Shown here: positions 1-8,143 of the stretch, piece after piece
Layout of the letters: every line of letters starts with the position of its first letter
Numbering within the stretch: the first letter of the stretch is position 1
NCBI RefSeq assembly: GCF_025949665.1
Contig: NZ_JAPDFT010000001.1
Coordinates: 434,001 to 498,000 of the forward strand
Length of the DNA stretch: 64,000 nucleotides
Direction of reading: 5' to 3'
Origin: Chryseobacterium viscerum
GTDB lineage: Bacteria; Bacteroidota; Bacteroidia; Flavobacteriales; Weeksellaceae
Notes under the pieces: generated by a model
What the model was told of the DNA's origin: nothing
Databases searched by the model: none
The model's input: the letters and a program-made list of their open reading frames with translations, nothing else
Position numbers and translations under genes: made by a program

Positions 1-1
1 G

Positions 2-67
2 GAATATTATTATAAAAAAGAAATTTATATTTACCATACTCCATCATCCTGTGGTTGTGGTTGTTAA
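2..67 (+). CDS. 3' end of a Cys-Gly-tailed membrane protein (partial)
   Basis: Only the last 21 codons and the TAA stop lie in the window. The reading frame gives a peptide with YYKKEIY followed by a Ser-Cys-Gly-Cys-Gly-Cys end. This closely matches the C-terminus of the next gene (HYKKEIYTYNSPLSCGCGG), so the two are tandem paralogues separated by about 20 bases. The function is unknown. The rest of the gene lies upstream of the window. Confidence 0.7.
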   Translation, partial: EYYYKKEIYIYHTPSSCGCGC

Positions 68-88
68 TTTTAATATAATAACATAAAA

Positions 89-616
89 ATGGAAACAGAA
101 ATCACCTTATATAAATCCAGACAAAGAAAACCGGGGTATTCGGGGATTATTTTCTTTATGCTCATATCACTTGCTCTATTGGCTGCTCTTTGTGCAACAA
201 TATATCTCTTGCTAATAAGCAGTAATTTCTTTAAGTTTTTAATCTCCGTTATTGTACTTGTATTGATATCAGTCTTCTTATATAGTTCAGTAAAAATCTT
301 AATCAGATGCATTACGGAGCAGAGAGCGCCGGAAGAAGAAGCTGTTGAAATACTGTCCATCACCAAAACAGGAATTTTTAACCATAAGGCAAAACAGCAA
401 TTGATCTGGGACGAAATTTCTGAAATTCAGATTATTGATGCTGTTATTTCGGTGACGGTAGATTTGTATCCTGAAAAAGATTTTCAATTATATTTAGGGG
501 ACACGGATGTTTATATGGATATGACCAGAGATGATTTTGCAAAATTACTTGGATGTCATTATAAAAAAGAAATTTATACCTATAATAGTCCTTTATCCTG
601 TGGATGCGGAGGTTAA
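89..616 (+). CDS. Hypothetical membrane protein with Cys-Gly tail
   Basis: This 175-residue protein has two adjacent hydrophobic segments (about residues 16-44 and 47-72), then a soluble domain of about 90 residues that alternates short hydrophobic strands. That domain resembles bacterial PH-like domains in style, but I cannot assign a family. The last six residues are SCGCGG, a Cys-Gly tail that could bind metal or be modified. It is the downstream copy of a tandem pair and lies 47 bases before a gene for a WHxH-motif protein, probably in one transcript. The function is unknown. Confidence 0.75.
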   Translation: METEITLYKSRQRKPGYSGIIFFMLISLALLAALCATIYLLLISSNFFKFLISVIVLVLISVFLYSSVKILIRCITEQRAPEEEAVEILSITKTGIFNHKAKQQLIWDEISEIQIIDAVISVTVDLYPEKDFQLYLGDTDVYMDMTRDDFAKLLGCHYKKEIYTYNSPLSCGCGG

Positions 617-663
617 TTGAGTGTATAATAGTAACCAGAATTACCAATTAAAATATTGACATT

Positions 664-1254
664 ATGAAACCCGAATTTACTTCCATTTTACTGGATAACA
701 TACAGTTAGATTATGACCAGGATCCTTTGTGGAAAAGGATTTCAGAATATCAGATTGATCAGGCTGACGTCATTATTCCATTTTCCAGAAAATTAGCTCA
801 GACTGAAGGTTGGACGAGAAGATTCTGTCTGCTTGCTATTGAAGAATATAAAAAGTTTGTTTATTTATGCTGTATCTCAAAAAACGGAGCCTCACCTTCA
901 ATCGTAGTAGATAAAGTATGGCATATGCACTTGCTTTATACCACCGAATACTGGAAAGAATTCTGTCCGAAGATCCTGGAAAGAGAACTGCATCATTTCC
1001 CAAACGTAGGTGGAATTAATGATTATCATAAGCATCAGGACTGGTATCTGGAAACATTAAAACTTTACATTAATATTTTCAGCCAAAATCCACGCGAAGG
1101 TTTATGGCGTATACCCAAAGAAATTATACCATTCCTGCTACCGGAAAATGGGAATAAGATAAAAAGTACCGAACAATTCACCTGGAAAAAAACCTTTGAA
1201 AAATTACATTCAAAGGTCTTCAATTATATTCATCACAGATCGGTTTTGAAATAA
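664..1254 (+). CDS. GRDP/DUF1399-like protein with WHxH motif
   Basis: This is a 196-residue soluble protein without signal peptide or membrane segment. Residues 83-95 read DKVWHMHLLYTTE, and the WHxH core followed by aromatic residues is the hallmark of the glycine-rich-domain-protein-like (DUF1399/PF07173) family. A second conserved-looking patch, HHFPNVGG, lies near residue 120. Many relatives carry a Gly/Cys-rich C-terminal tail. This one does not, but the two genes upstream end in Cys-Gly tails, so the functions may be split across the operon. No biochemical role is established from the sequence. Confidence 0.55.
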   Translation: MKPEFTSILLDNIQLDYDQDPLWKRISEYQIDQADVIIPFSRKLAQTEGWTRRFCLLAIEEYKKFVYLCCISKNGASPSIVVDKVWHMHLLYTTEYWKEFCPKILERELHHFPNVGGINDYHKHQDWYLETLKLYINIFSQNPREGLWRIPKEIIPFLLPENGNKIKSTEQFTWKKTFEKLHSKVFNYIHHRSVLK

Positions 1255-1265
1255 ACCGTGACTGA

Positions 1266-2135
1266 TTATTCTTCCATTAATTGCTTTTTGGCCTGTTGAA
1301 GACCTTCCGTGTCTTTATCAGAAAGTGTAGGATATTTGAGATTCATTTTTTCAAGAGTATCAATAATGATCTGGATAGCAGCTATTCTTGTAAACCATTT
1401 GCTGTCGGCAGGAAGTACATACCATGGAGCATGATCTTTTGATGTTTCATTGATGGCTGTTTCATAAGCTTCCATATATTGATCAAATAATGCTCTTTCC
1501 GGAAGATCCCCTACAGAGAATTTCCAGTTTTTTTCCTGCTCATCAATTCTGTCCAGAAGCCTTTTTTTCTGCTCATCTTTAGAAACATGTAAAAAGATCT
1601 TTACAACGGTTGTTCCGTTCTGTGAAAGGTGTTTTTCAAAATTTCTAATACTTTCATATCTGTTTTCCCAGAATTTATTGTCAAAATCTTTTACTGAAGA
1701 CCACGTTTTTTCACTTAAATTATATTCAGGATGTACTTTGCAGACCAGAACACTTTCATAATGAGACCGGTTGAAAATCCCTATCATTCCTTTCTGTGGT
1801 AATGCAAGATAATGTCTCCATAAAAAATCATGGGAATACTCTTTAGAGCTTGGAGTTTTAAAGCTGGTCACATTACATCCCTGCGGATTTACCCCTCCGA
1901 AAACATGTTCTATCATACTGTCTTTTCCTGCTGCATCCATAGCCTGCAATACAACCAGGAGAGACTGGCTTCCGTCAGCGTATAATTTTTCCTGCAGTTC
2001 ACGAAGCTTTTCTTTCTCCTGAATCAGCATTTGCTCTCCATCTTCTTTGGTAAGCTTTCCTTTATAAGATGTTGACGCTTTTTTTATTGAAAATTTTCCA
2101 TTTACCTTAAAGTCATCTGAGAAATTGGTGTCCAT
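1266..2135 (-). CDS. ppk2: Polyphosphate kinase 2 family protein
   Basis: PPK2 enzymes transfer phosphate between polyphosphate and nucleoside mono- or diphosphates in the cytoplasm. The 289-residue protein has the family Walker A at about residues 65-74 (AMDAAGKDSM) and the Walker B/lid region at 116-126 (GMIGIFNRSHYE), followed by VHPEY. The length is normal for a single-domain PPK2. Whether AMP, ADP or GDP is preferred cannot be read with certainty. The gene stands alone on the minus strand. Its leader carries thirteen copies of an 8-bp repeat, described separately, which could alter expression by slippage. Confidence 0.93.
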   Translation of the reverse strand: MDTNFSDDFKVNGKFSIKKASTSYKGKLTKEDGEQMLIQEKEKLRELQEKLYADGSQSLLVVLQAMDAAGKDSMIEHVFGGVNPQGCNVTSFKTPSSKEYSHDFLWRHYLALPQKGMIGIFNRSHYESVLVCKVHPEYNLSEKTWSSVKDFDNKFWENRYESIRNFEKHLSQNGTTVVKIFLHVSKDEQKKRLLDRIDEQEKNWKFSVGDLPERALFDQYMEAYETAINETSKDHAPWYVLPADSKWFTRIAAIQIIIDTLEKMNLKYPTLSDKDTEGLQQAKKQLMEE

Positions 2136-2145
2136 ATATTTTAAA

Positions 2146-2249
2146 GATTTAAAGATTTAAAGATTAAAAGATTTAAAGATTTAAAGATTAAAAGATTAAA
2201 AGATTAAAAGATTAAAAGATTAAAAGATTAAAAGATTAAAAGATTAAAA
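2146..2249. repeat. 8-bp tandem repeat (13 units) upstream of ppk2
   Basis: The stretch is built from thirteen contiguous 8-base units, GATTTAAA or GATTAAAA. The order is two TTTAAA, one TTAAAA, two TTTAAA, then eight TTAAAA units. It ends about 10 bases upstream of the ppk2 start codon on the minus strand, so it occupies the leader or promoter. There are no spacers, so it is not a CRISPR array. The eight uniform units suggest recent slippage expansion. Confidence 0.95.
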
Positions 2250-2263
2250 GAGGTTGTTATTAA

Positions 2264-2333
2264 AATTCAATAGGAGTGGGTTTTAGTCCAGCCATTTTTA
2301 AAAAAATAAATTCAAAAGGCTTCGGTCAAAACC
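2264..2333. repeat. Dispersed intergenic repeat, copy A
   Basis: The stretch shares its organisation and much of its sequence with 16541-16610. Both hold ATTCAATAGGA(A/G)TGGG, a short imperfect inverted repeat around AGTCC/AGCCC, an A-rich middle, and GGCTT(T/C)(A/G)G(C/T)CAAAAC at the end. The two copies are both intergenic and lie about 14 kb apart. This fits a REP- or MITE-like family. No coding capacity is seen. Confidence 0.65.
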
Positions 2334-2420
2334 TAAATAATATATTTGATAAATATCAATACCATTTCCTATTACCGATTATCTGCTACCTTCCACCTAA
2401 ACTAACATAAATGTAATAAA

Positions 2421-2447
2421 AAAAACCGCCTCTATAGAGACGGTTTC
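2421..2447 (-). terminator. Rho-independent terminator after DUF1573 gene
   Basis: The hairpin arms are AAACCGCCTC and GAGACGGTTT with a TATA loop and one mismatch. On the minus strand it is followed by a run of T (the A-run at about 2417-2424). It lies just downstream of the DUF1573 stop codon. Confidence 0.8.
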
Positions 2448-2467
2448 TTTATTTTTTTGAGTAGAGA

Positions 2468-2944
2468 TTACTTCGCAGCAGCCTTTTTAGCTAGTTTAGC
2501 AGCTTTCTTCTCTGCTTTAGCAGCTTCTTTCTGCTCTGCAGGAGTCAATACTTTTGTCTCAGCAACAGGAGCAGGAGCATTAGCGTCTACATTACCTTTA
2601 ATGTAAATTACACTTCTACTGTTTGCAGGGTCGTTAGAGAAAACCTCAATCATTTTGTTGAAACCTCCAGGAATAGCTGTGTTGTATCCAACTTTGATTT
2701 TAGCAGATTTACCAGGCATAATAGGATCTTGACTGAACTCAGGAGTTGTACATCCACAAGAAGGCTTTACGTTTGAAAGAATCAAAGGCTTATCACCTGA
2801 ATTCGTTACAGTAAAGAATCTCGTACCATCAGCATTAGGCTTAATAGTACCGTAATCGAAAGTTGTTTTATCAAATGTAATCGTTTGTGCAGATGCAATT
2901 GCAAATGTTCCGAATAATGCAATTCCTGCAATTAGTTTTTTCAT
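2468..2944 (-). CDS. DUF1573 domain secreted protein
   Basis: This 158-residue protein begins with a signal peptide (MKKLIAGIALFGTFAIASAQ). An Ig-like DUF1573 domain follows at residues 22-110, with the typical DYGTI, VTNSGDKPL, PSCGCTTPE and FSNDP segments, and then an Ala/Lys-rich tail. The start was placed at 2944 because a perfect -7 box at 2987-2994 puts transcription start near 2980, which excludes the longer open frame beginning at 2989. DUF1573 proteins are abundant in Bacteroidota envelopes, but their role is not settled. The gene diverges from valS. Confidence 0.9.
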   Translation of the reverse strand: MKKLIAGIALFGTFAIASAQTITFDKTTFDYGTIKPNADGTRFFTVTNSGDKPLILSNVKPSCGCTTPEFSQDPIMPGKSAKIKVGYNTAIPGGFNKMIEVFSNDPANSRSVIYIKGNVDANAPAPVAETKVLTPAEQKEAAKAEKKAAKLAKKAAAK

Positions 2945-2986
2945 ATTCTTGAATGTTAATACGTTTGTTAGATAAATTTTGTGAAA

Positions 2987-2994
2987 CAAAGTTA
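2987..2994 (-). promoter_or_regulatory. -7 promoter box for DUF1573 gene
   Basis: The minus strand reads TAACTTTG, a perfect match to the Bacteroidota -7 consensus TAnnTTTG. It lies about 43 bases upstream of the chosen start codon and supports that start. Confidence 0.7.
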
Positions 2995-3036
2995 AAAATT
3001 ATTTTAATTCATGCTTAAAAATTTTTTTCTTTAGAC

Positions 3037-3044
3037 TATTTTTG
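3037..3044 (+). promoter_or_regulatory. -7 promoter box for valS
   Basis: TATTTTTG is a perfect TAnnTTTG match. Transcription would start near 3050. This excludes the TTG at 3049 as a translation start and supports the ATG at 3073 with a leader of about 20 bases. Confidence 0.7.
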
Positions 3045-3072
3045 CAAATTGCAAGCCAAAGAAATAGAATTT

Positions 3073-5688
3073 ATGCAGATTTCAGAAAAGTACAATCCAC
3101 AGGAAACAGAACAGAAATGGTACAATTACTGGTTGGAAAATAAATATTTCCACTCAGAACCTAATGATAAACCACCATATACCGTGGTCATTCCTCCGCC
3201 AAACGTAACGGGGATATTACACATGGGGCATATGCTGAACAATACCATTCAAGATGTTTTGGTCCGTCGTGCAAGAATGCGCGGGTTTAATGCTTGTTGG
3301 ATTCCGGGAACAGATCACGCTTCAATTGCTACCGAAGCTAAAGTTGTTGCTAAATTGAAGTCTGAAGGAATCAATAAGTCAGATATTACCCGTGAAGAGT
3401 TTTTAACTCATGCATGGGACTGGACTCACAAATATGGAGGAACGATCCTTGAGCAACTGAAAAAACTGGGATGTTCTTGTGATTGGGACAGAACCCGTTT
3501 TACCATGGAAGATAACCTTTCAAAACAGGTTATCATAAGCTTCGTAGATCTTTATAATAAAGGAAAGATTTACAGAGGATACAGAATGGTCAACTGGGAC
3601 CCTGAAGCAAAGACCAATATTTCTGATGAAGAAGTAATATTCAAAGAACAGAACGGAAAACTGTATTTCCTTAAATATAAAATTGAAGGCTCAGAAGAGT
3701 TTCTTTCAGTAGCTACTACGCGTCCAGAAACTATTTTCGGGGACACAGCGGTATGTATCAATCCGAATGACGAAAGATATGCCCACTTAAAAGGTAAAAA
3801 TGTAATTGTACCTATTGTAAACAGAGTAGTTCCAATTATTGAAGACGAATATGTTGACATTGAATTCGGAACCGGTGCTCTGAAAATTACGCCGGCACAT
3901 GACGTAAATGACTACGAAATCGGACAGAAACATCAGCTGAAAATGATTGATGCCCTGGATGATGACGGAAATCTTAATGAACATGGTTTACATTATGCAG
4001 GGAAAAACAGATTTGACGTAAGAAAGCAGATTGCTAAAGAACTTGAAGAAAAAGATCTTTTACTGAAAGCTGAAGACTATGTAAATAAAGTTGGAACTTC
4101 CGAGAGAACAGGTGCCGTTATTGAACCTAAAGTTTCAGTACAGTGGTTCCTTAAAATGTCTGAGTTGGCTAAGCCTGCTTTAGATGTGGTAATGGATGAT
4201 GAAGTGAAATTCTATCCTGAGAAATTTAAAAATACCTACAAACACTGGATGGAAAACATCCGTGACTGGAATATCTCCCGTCAGCTTTGGTGGGGACAGC
4301 AGATTCCTGCTTTTTACTACGGAACAGGAGATGACGATTTTGTAGTAGCTGAAGCTGCTGAAGCCGCTTTAGAATTAGCAAAACAGAAATCCGGAAATCC
4401 GGAACTTACTCTTGAAAGCTTAAGACAGGATCAGGATACATTAGATACCTGGTTCTCTGCATGGCTATGGCCAATGTCTGTATTTGAAGGGCTTTTAGAT
4501 CCTGAAAATAAAGATATCAAGTATTATTATCCTACTTCTGATCTGGTAACTGCCCCTGATATTATTTTCTTCTGGGTGGCAAGAATGATTATGTCCGGAC
4601 TGGAATATAAAAAAGAAGTACCGTTCAAAAATGTTTATTTTACAGGAATTGTAAGAGATAAGCAAAGAAGAAAAATGTCTAAATCTTTAGGGAACTCTCC
4701 GGATCCTATTGAATTAATGGAAAAATATGGTGCTGATGGAGTACGTGTAGGAATTCTATTGAGTTCTGCAGCAGGAAATGACCTTCTTTTTGATGAAGAT
4801 CTAATGCTTCAGGGAAGAAACTTCATGACGAAAATCTGGAGTGCATTCCGTTTGATCAATATGTGGAACCATGAAGATAAACCTGCTGTCGCTACAGATC
4901 ACCAGGCTATCGAATGGTTTGAGAATAAACTTAACAAAACAATCGTTGAGATTAATGATCAGTTCGAGAAATTCAGAATTTCTGATGCCCTGCATTTGAT
5001 CTATAAATTAATTTGGGATGATTTTTGTGGTTGGTATCTTGAAGCGATTAAACCAAACTATGGAGAAGGCATTTCTAAAGAAGTTTATAATAAAACAATA
5101 TATTTCTTTGAAGAATTGATGAAATTGCTTCATCCGTTCATGCCATTCCAGTCTGAAGAAATCTGGCAATTGATTTCGGAAAGAAGTATTGATGATGCGC
5201 TTGTTATTGCTCAGCAGAAGGATGCGGATAGCTTTAGTGAAGAAGTCATTAAAAACTTTGAAATTACAGCTGAATTGATTTCAGGAGTTAGAAATTACCG
5301 TCAGACAAAAGGAATTTCTCCAAGAGAGGCTGCTGATATATATACAAATGCTTCTGAATTTGCCAATGAAGCCGTAGTAAGAAAACTGGCTAATGTTTCT
5401 GAGATCCATTTTGGACAGAAAACAGATAAGCCAAGCTTTACTTTCCTGGTAGGAGCAACCGAGGTCTCTATTCCTCTAAGTGAAAACTTAGACTTGGGAG
5501 AAGAAAAAGCAAAAACTGAAGAAGAATTGAAATATTTAAAAGGATTCTTAGTTTCAGTAGATAAGAAACTTTCCAATGAAAAGTTTGTTGCTAATGCTAA
5601 GCCTGAAGTTGTAGAAGTGGAGCGTAAGAAGCAGAAAGATGCTCAGGATAAAATTGCGATCCTTGAAGAGAAACTGAAAAGTTTGTAA
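3073..5688 (+). CDS. valS: Valine--tRNA ligase
   Basis: This class I aminoacyl-tRNA synthetase charges tRNA-Val in the cytoplasm. The 871-residue protein has the HIGH-type motif HMGH at residues 50-53 (after PPPNVTGIL), the editing (CP1) domain with TTRPETIFGDTAV, and the KMSKS motif near residue 534 (RRKMSKSLGN). It ends with the tRNA-binding coiled coil typical of ValRS. The full normal length is present. The start at 3073 gives the usual MQISEKYNPQ N-terminus. Its last nine codons and stop are duplicated 683 bases downstream (see the 35-bp direct repeat). Confidence 0.98.
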   Translation: MQISEKYNPQETEQKWYNYWLENKYFHSEPNDKPPYTVVIPPPNVTGILHMGHMLNNTIQDVLVRRARMRGFNACWIPGTDHASIATEAKVVAKLKSEGINKSDITREEFLTHAWDWTHKYGGTILEQLKKLGCSCDWDRTRFTMEDNLSKQVIISFVDLYNKGKIYRGYRMVNWDPEAKTNISDEEVIFKEQNGKLYFLKYKIEGSEEFLSVATTRPETIFGDTAVCINPNDERYAHLKGKNVIVPIVNRVVPIIEDEYVDIEFGTGALKITPAHDVNDYEIGQKHQLKMIDALDDDGNLNEHGLHYAGKNRFDVRKQIAKELEEKDLLLKAEDYVNKVGTSERTGAVIEPKVSVQWFLKMSELAKPALDVVMDDEVKFYPEKFKNTYKHWMENIRDWNISRQLWWGQQIPAFYYGTGDDDFVVAEAAEAALELAKQKSGNPELTLESLRQDQDTLDTWFSAWLWPMSVFEGLLDPENKDIKYYYPTSDLVTAPDIIFFWVARMIMSGLEYKKEVPFKNVYFTGIVRDKQRRKMSKSLGNSPDPIELMEKYGADGVRVGILLSSAAGNDLLFDEDLMLQGRNFMTKIWSAFRLINMWNHEDKPAVATDHQAIEWFENKLNKTIVEINDQFEKFRISDALHLIYKLIWDDFCGWYLEAIKPNYGEGISKEVYNKTIYFFEELMKLLHPFMPFQSEEIWQLISERSIDDALVIAQQKDADSFSEEVIKNFEITAELISGVRNYRQTKGISPREAADIYTNASEFANEAVVRKLANVSEIHFGQKTDKPSFTFLVGATEVSIPLSENLDLGEEKAKTEEELKYLKGFLVSVDKKLSNEKFVANAKPEVVEVERKKQKDAQDKIAILEEKLKSL

Positions 5689-5693
5689 AATAT
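5659..5693 (+). repeat. 35-bp direct repeat, copy 1 (inside valS end)
   Basis: The 35 bases cover the last nine sense codons and the stop of valS and a few bases beyond. They recur exactly at 6342-6376. The flanks differ on both sides, so the repeat has sharp ends. Together the copies bracket one small gene. Confidence 0.97.
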
Positions 5694-5712
5694 TTTAAAT
5701 ACTCCTTAAAAT

Positions 5713-6324
5713 ATGGATGACAATAGGGATATTTTAACATTAAATAGTAGAACGGTTGCTTCAAATCCTGGAAGGGTTAGAGTAATGCCATTTGTATTGA
5801 TAAAATACATCTATAAACCTATTTATTTGTTAATTGCTTTATTGTTTTCGTTAGCTTTTGCATTGGATGTTTCATGGCTATGGGGAGGATTTGCTTTTAT
5901 TATTCTTTTACTGGTAAATATTTTTTATTGGAGAAGACAAAAAGAACATTTTAAATATGGAGATTCTAACGGAGCAATAGTCATTTCTGAAAAACCTAAA
6001 ATGATTGCAGTCACTACCAATCTCTCCAAAGGTTTTGGAGGTAAGTTTCCTGTCATAAAGATTTTGCCTTATAAAGGAAAAGGAAAACTCAATGATAGGA
6101 TAGGAACAGTTGCTCTTTATGAAAATTCTGAAGAAAAGCCCCACTGGAATGACTTTTTTCCAGTTCCTGTAGACTATGTTAATAATAATAAAGAGGAATT
6201 GAATACTGTTTTGGAATCATATTCAGAAGAAAGCTGGGATGTTTTGGAAAGCAGAATAAAGCAGCTAAAGCAACCATATAGAGAAGGATTATTTAAAATA
6301 TTTGATGAAACAAGCAGTTGGTAA
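5713..6324 (+). CDS. Small membrane protein, DUF3239-like (uncertain)
   Basis: This 203-residue protein has hydrophobic segments at about residues 29-50 and 54-74 and a soluble C-terminal part. The stretches YGDSNGAIVI and WDVLESRIKQL recall DUF3239 proteins, but this assignment is from memory and weak. The gene starts 24 bases after valS. It is bracketed by an exact 35-bp direct repeat whose left copy is the end of valS, so it looks like a cassette inserted at, or duplicated with, the valS 3' end. The function is unknown. Confidence 0.6.
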   Translation: MDDNRDILTLNSRTVASNPGRVRVMPFVLIKYIYKPIYLLIALLFSLAFALDVSWLWGGFAFIILLLVNIFYWRRQKEHFKYGDSNGAIVISEKPKMIAVTTNLSKGFGGKFPVIKILPYKGKGKLNDRIGTVALYENSEEKPHWNDFFPVPVDYVNNNKEELNTVLESYSEESWDVLESRIKQLKQPYREGLFKIFDETSSW

Positions 6325-6341
6325 AAAGTATAGATATTTTT

Positions 6342-6376
6342 ATCCTTGAAGAGAAACTGAAAAGTTTGTAAAATAT
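6342..6376 (+). repeat. 35-bp direct repeat, copy 2 (after the cassette)
   Basis: Exact copy of 5659-5693, now non-coding. It reproduces the valS end including its stop codon and sits 17 bases after the stop of the small membrane-protein gene. The distance between equivalent points is 683 bases. Confidence 0.97.
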
Positions 6377-6399
6377 AGACAGTAAAGTTTGTCAGAATC

Positions 6400-6437
6400 T
6401 CAGGCTGGATACAGATGGAAAATTGTATCCAGCCTGA
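6400..6437 (+). terminator. Strong hairpin, possible terminator
   Basis: A perfect 12-bp stem (CAGGCTGGATAC with GTATCCAGCCTG, extendable by one pair) encloses a 12-base loop. No long T-run follows, only ATGGTTT, so termination is likely but not certain. In the state before the cassette this would have been the first hairpin after valS. Confidence 0.5.
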
Positions 6438-6457
6438 TGGTTTAAAGAATACATAAA

Positions 6458-7093
6458 ATGACACATATAGAAAACATAAAAAAACTATTCTCGAAGGATT
6501 TTGTAGAAAATCCATTGTTAGAAAGTTTTGAAGCAGGAAAGATCTATCTTTCCAGTGGAAAGCTGGTTGCCTGCGATCCATTAATCACCAATGATATGCT
6601 TCCTTTCACCACAGAATTTCCGAAGGGAGATTTTTCTGTGATGGTACACAAAGAAAGAAACAGTAACTGTGTGGCTTATGCCGAAATCATATTCAATAAT
6701 TCTGAAATTAAAGAATGGAAACTGGCCACCACAGCCGGGCAGAATATAAAAGATCTGGCAAAAGAAGAAATTTTTGGTTATCCTGTAGAAAGCGGGATGG
6801 GATGCTTTATGGATGTTGATACTCAAAACAGTCTCAATGAGCTTGAACAAAGGTTATTCCAGAATAAAGGCGGAGATTTTATGGGAATCTACGAAGAGTT
6901 TTTCCATGAGTATTTCTTTGATGAAAACGGAGCTATTGATCAATATGCTTTCCTAAAACCTGCAAAGGAACATCCTGGAACTATATTTGCTTTTGAAACC
7001 GGATATGGTGAAGGATTTTATGCCAGTTATATAGCGTATGATCAGGATCAAGTGCCTGTGAAAATAATTACTGAATTTATAGAAATAAGTTAA
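6458..7093 (+). CDS. DUF4241 domain protein
   Basis: This is a 211-residue soluble protein without signal peptide. It has the family pattern: SGKLVACDPL near residue 30, PVESGMGCFMDVD near 110, and a C-terminal GYGEGFYASYIAYDQDQVPVKI block. DUF4241 has no established biochemical activity. Such proteins often occur among variable gene sets in Bacteroidota, and here the gene follows the repeat-bracketed cassette. No perfect promoter box was seen directly upstream. Confidence 0.8.
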   Translation: MTHIENIKKLFSKDFVENPLLESFEAGKIYLSSGKLVACDPLITNDMLPFTTEFPKGDFSVMVHKERNSNCVAYAEIIFNNSEIKEWKLATTAGQNIKDLAKEEIFGYPVESGMGCFMDVDTQNSLNELEQRLFQNKGGDFMGIYEEFFHEYFFDENGAIDQYAFLKPAKEHPGTIFAFETGYGEGFYASYIAYDQDQVPVKIITEFIEIS

Positions 7094-7105
7094 TTTAAAA
7101 TTAGC

Positions 7106-7113
7106 TATTTTTG
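7106..7113 (+). promoter_or_regulatory. -7 promoter box for ribokinase-like gene
   Basis: TATTTTTG matches TAnnTTTG exactly. It lies about 48 bases before the start codon and implies a leader of roughly 40 bases. Confidence 0.6.
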
Positions 7114-7160
7114 GAACACGATTTTGTCAGTTATAAATTTTAAAGCTAATACAAAACACA

Positions 7161-8051
7161 ATGAATTTCTCATCAGAACAACCCCGAATTATTGTTGTGG
7201 GCAGCTCATCCATAGATTTGGTTCTTGAAACCGAAAAACTTCCTTCACCCAACGAAACGGTTTTAGCCGTTAAGTCAGATAGTTATTTTGGAGGTAAAGG
7301 AGCCAATCAGTCGGTAGGTACTGCCAGGCTGGGGGCAAGTGTGTACTTTATAGGATGTGTGGGAATGGATCCCCTTGGGCAGCAGATTATGAGAAATCTG
7401 GTAAGTGAAAATGTGAATGTAGGTTTTGTACATGAAACAGATAAAGATGCTACAGGAACAGCCTACGTAACGACTTCTCACGGCAATGCGGCTATTGTTG
7501 TAGTGCCGGCAGCCAATAAACATCTTAGCAAATCACATATAGACGAAGCCGACAAGTATTTTAATACTGCAGATCTTGTGCTGGTACAACTTGAGGTTTC
7601 TATGGAGGTGGTGGAGCATACCGTTAAAAAAGCCAAGAAATATGGAAAAAAAGTAGGTTTGTATGCTTCTCCTGCAATGAGAGTCAGTGAAGAAATTTTA
7701 GAAAAGGTTGATTTTATTGTAGCGAAGAGTAACGAATTATACACCATTTTCGGAGAAGAAAAAAGGGAAGAGGTCCTTAAGAAATATTTCAATAAAGTTT
7801 TTGTAAGAGATGATACCAACTCAACCATTTATTTTGATGGTACTGAGATGAAATATTACAGAAACGACAAAGATGAGAAAGTTTATAAAATGGGAATGGG
7901 TGATGCATTTACTTCAGGATTTGCTATCGCTCTTTGTCATGGAAACTCTATCGAAGAATGTGTGAAATTTGGAAATGAAGTTTCATCAAGAGTTTCCGGA
8001 GGTAAGGGTTCTCAGACAGGCCTGCCAAGAATGTCAGATTTCTTTTCTTAA
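7161..8051 (+). CDS. PfkB-family carbohydrate kinase (ribokinase-like)
   Basis: The protein transfers phosphate from ATP to a sugar, probably ribose, in the cytoplasm. The 296 residues match the usual ribokinase length. The N-terminal PfkB signature is FGGKGANQSVGTARLGA (residues 43-59). The C-terminal one is GMGDAFTSGFA near residue 245, with the catalytic Asp kept although the usual GAGD reads GMGD. The gene has its own promoter box and terminator, so it appears to be a single-gene unit with no pentose transport genes nearby. The substrate is inferred from the family only. Confidence 0.88.
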   Translation: MNFSSEQPRIIVVGSSSIDLVLETEKLPSPNETVLAVKSDSYFGGKGANQSVGTARLGASVYFIGCVGMDPLGQQIMRNLVSENVNVGFVHETDKDATGTAYVTTSHGNAAIVVVPAANKHLSKSHIDEADKYFNTADLVLVQLEVSMEVVEHTVKKAKKYGKKVGLYASPAMRVSEEILEKVDFIVAKSNELYTIFGEEKREEVLKKYFNKVFVRDDTNSTIYFDGTEMKYYRNDKDEKVYKMGMGDAFTSGFAIALCHGNSIEECVKFGNEVSSRVSGGKGSQTGLPRMSDFFS

Positions 8052-8101
8052 AACTATTTACGACATATTAAAAGTCTAAAACTTAACATAAAAGTATAAG
8101 T

Positions 8102-8132
8102 AAAAATGTCCACTTTTATAGTGGATTTTTTT
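8102..8132 (+). terminator. Terminator after ribokinase-like gene
   Basis: The stem TCCACT/AGTGGA has a TTTAT-type loop, is preceded by an A-run and is followed by seven T. It lies about 50 bases after the stop codon. Confidence 0.75.
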
Positions 8133-8143
8133 CTTTTTATACT

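Noticed and set aside
2146..2249. Possible CRISPR array
   Set aside because: The units are 8 bases long and contiguous with no spacers, and no cas genes are in the window.
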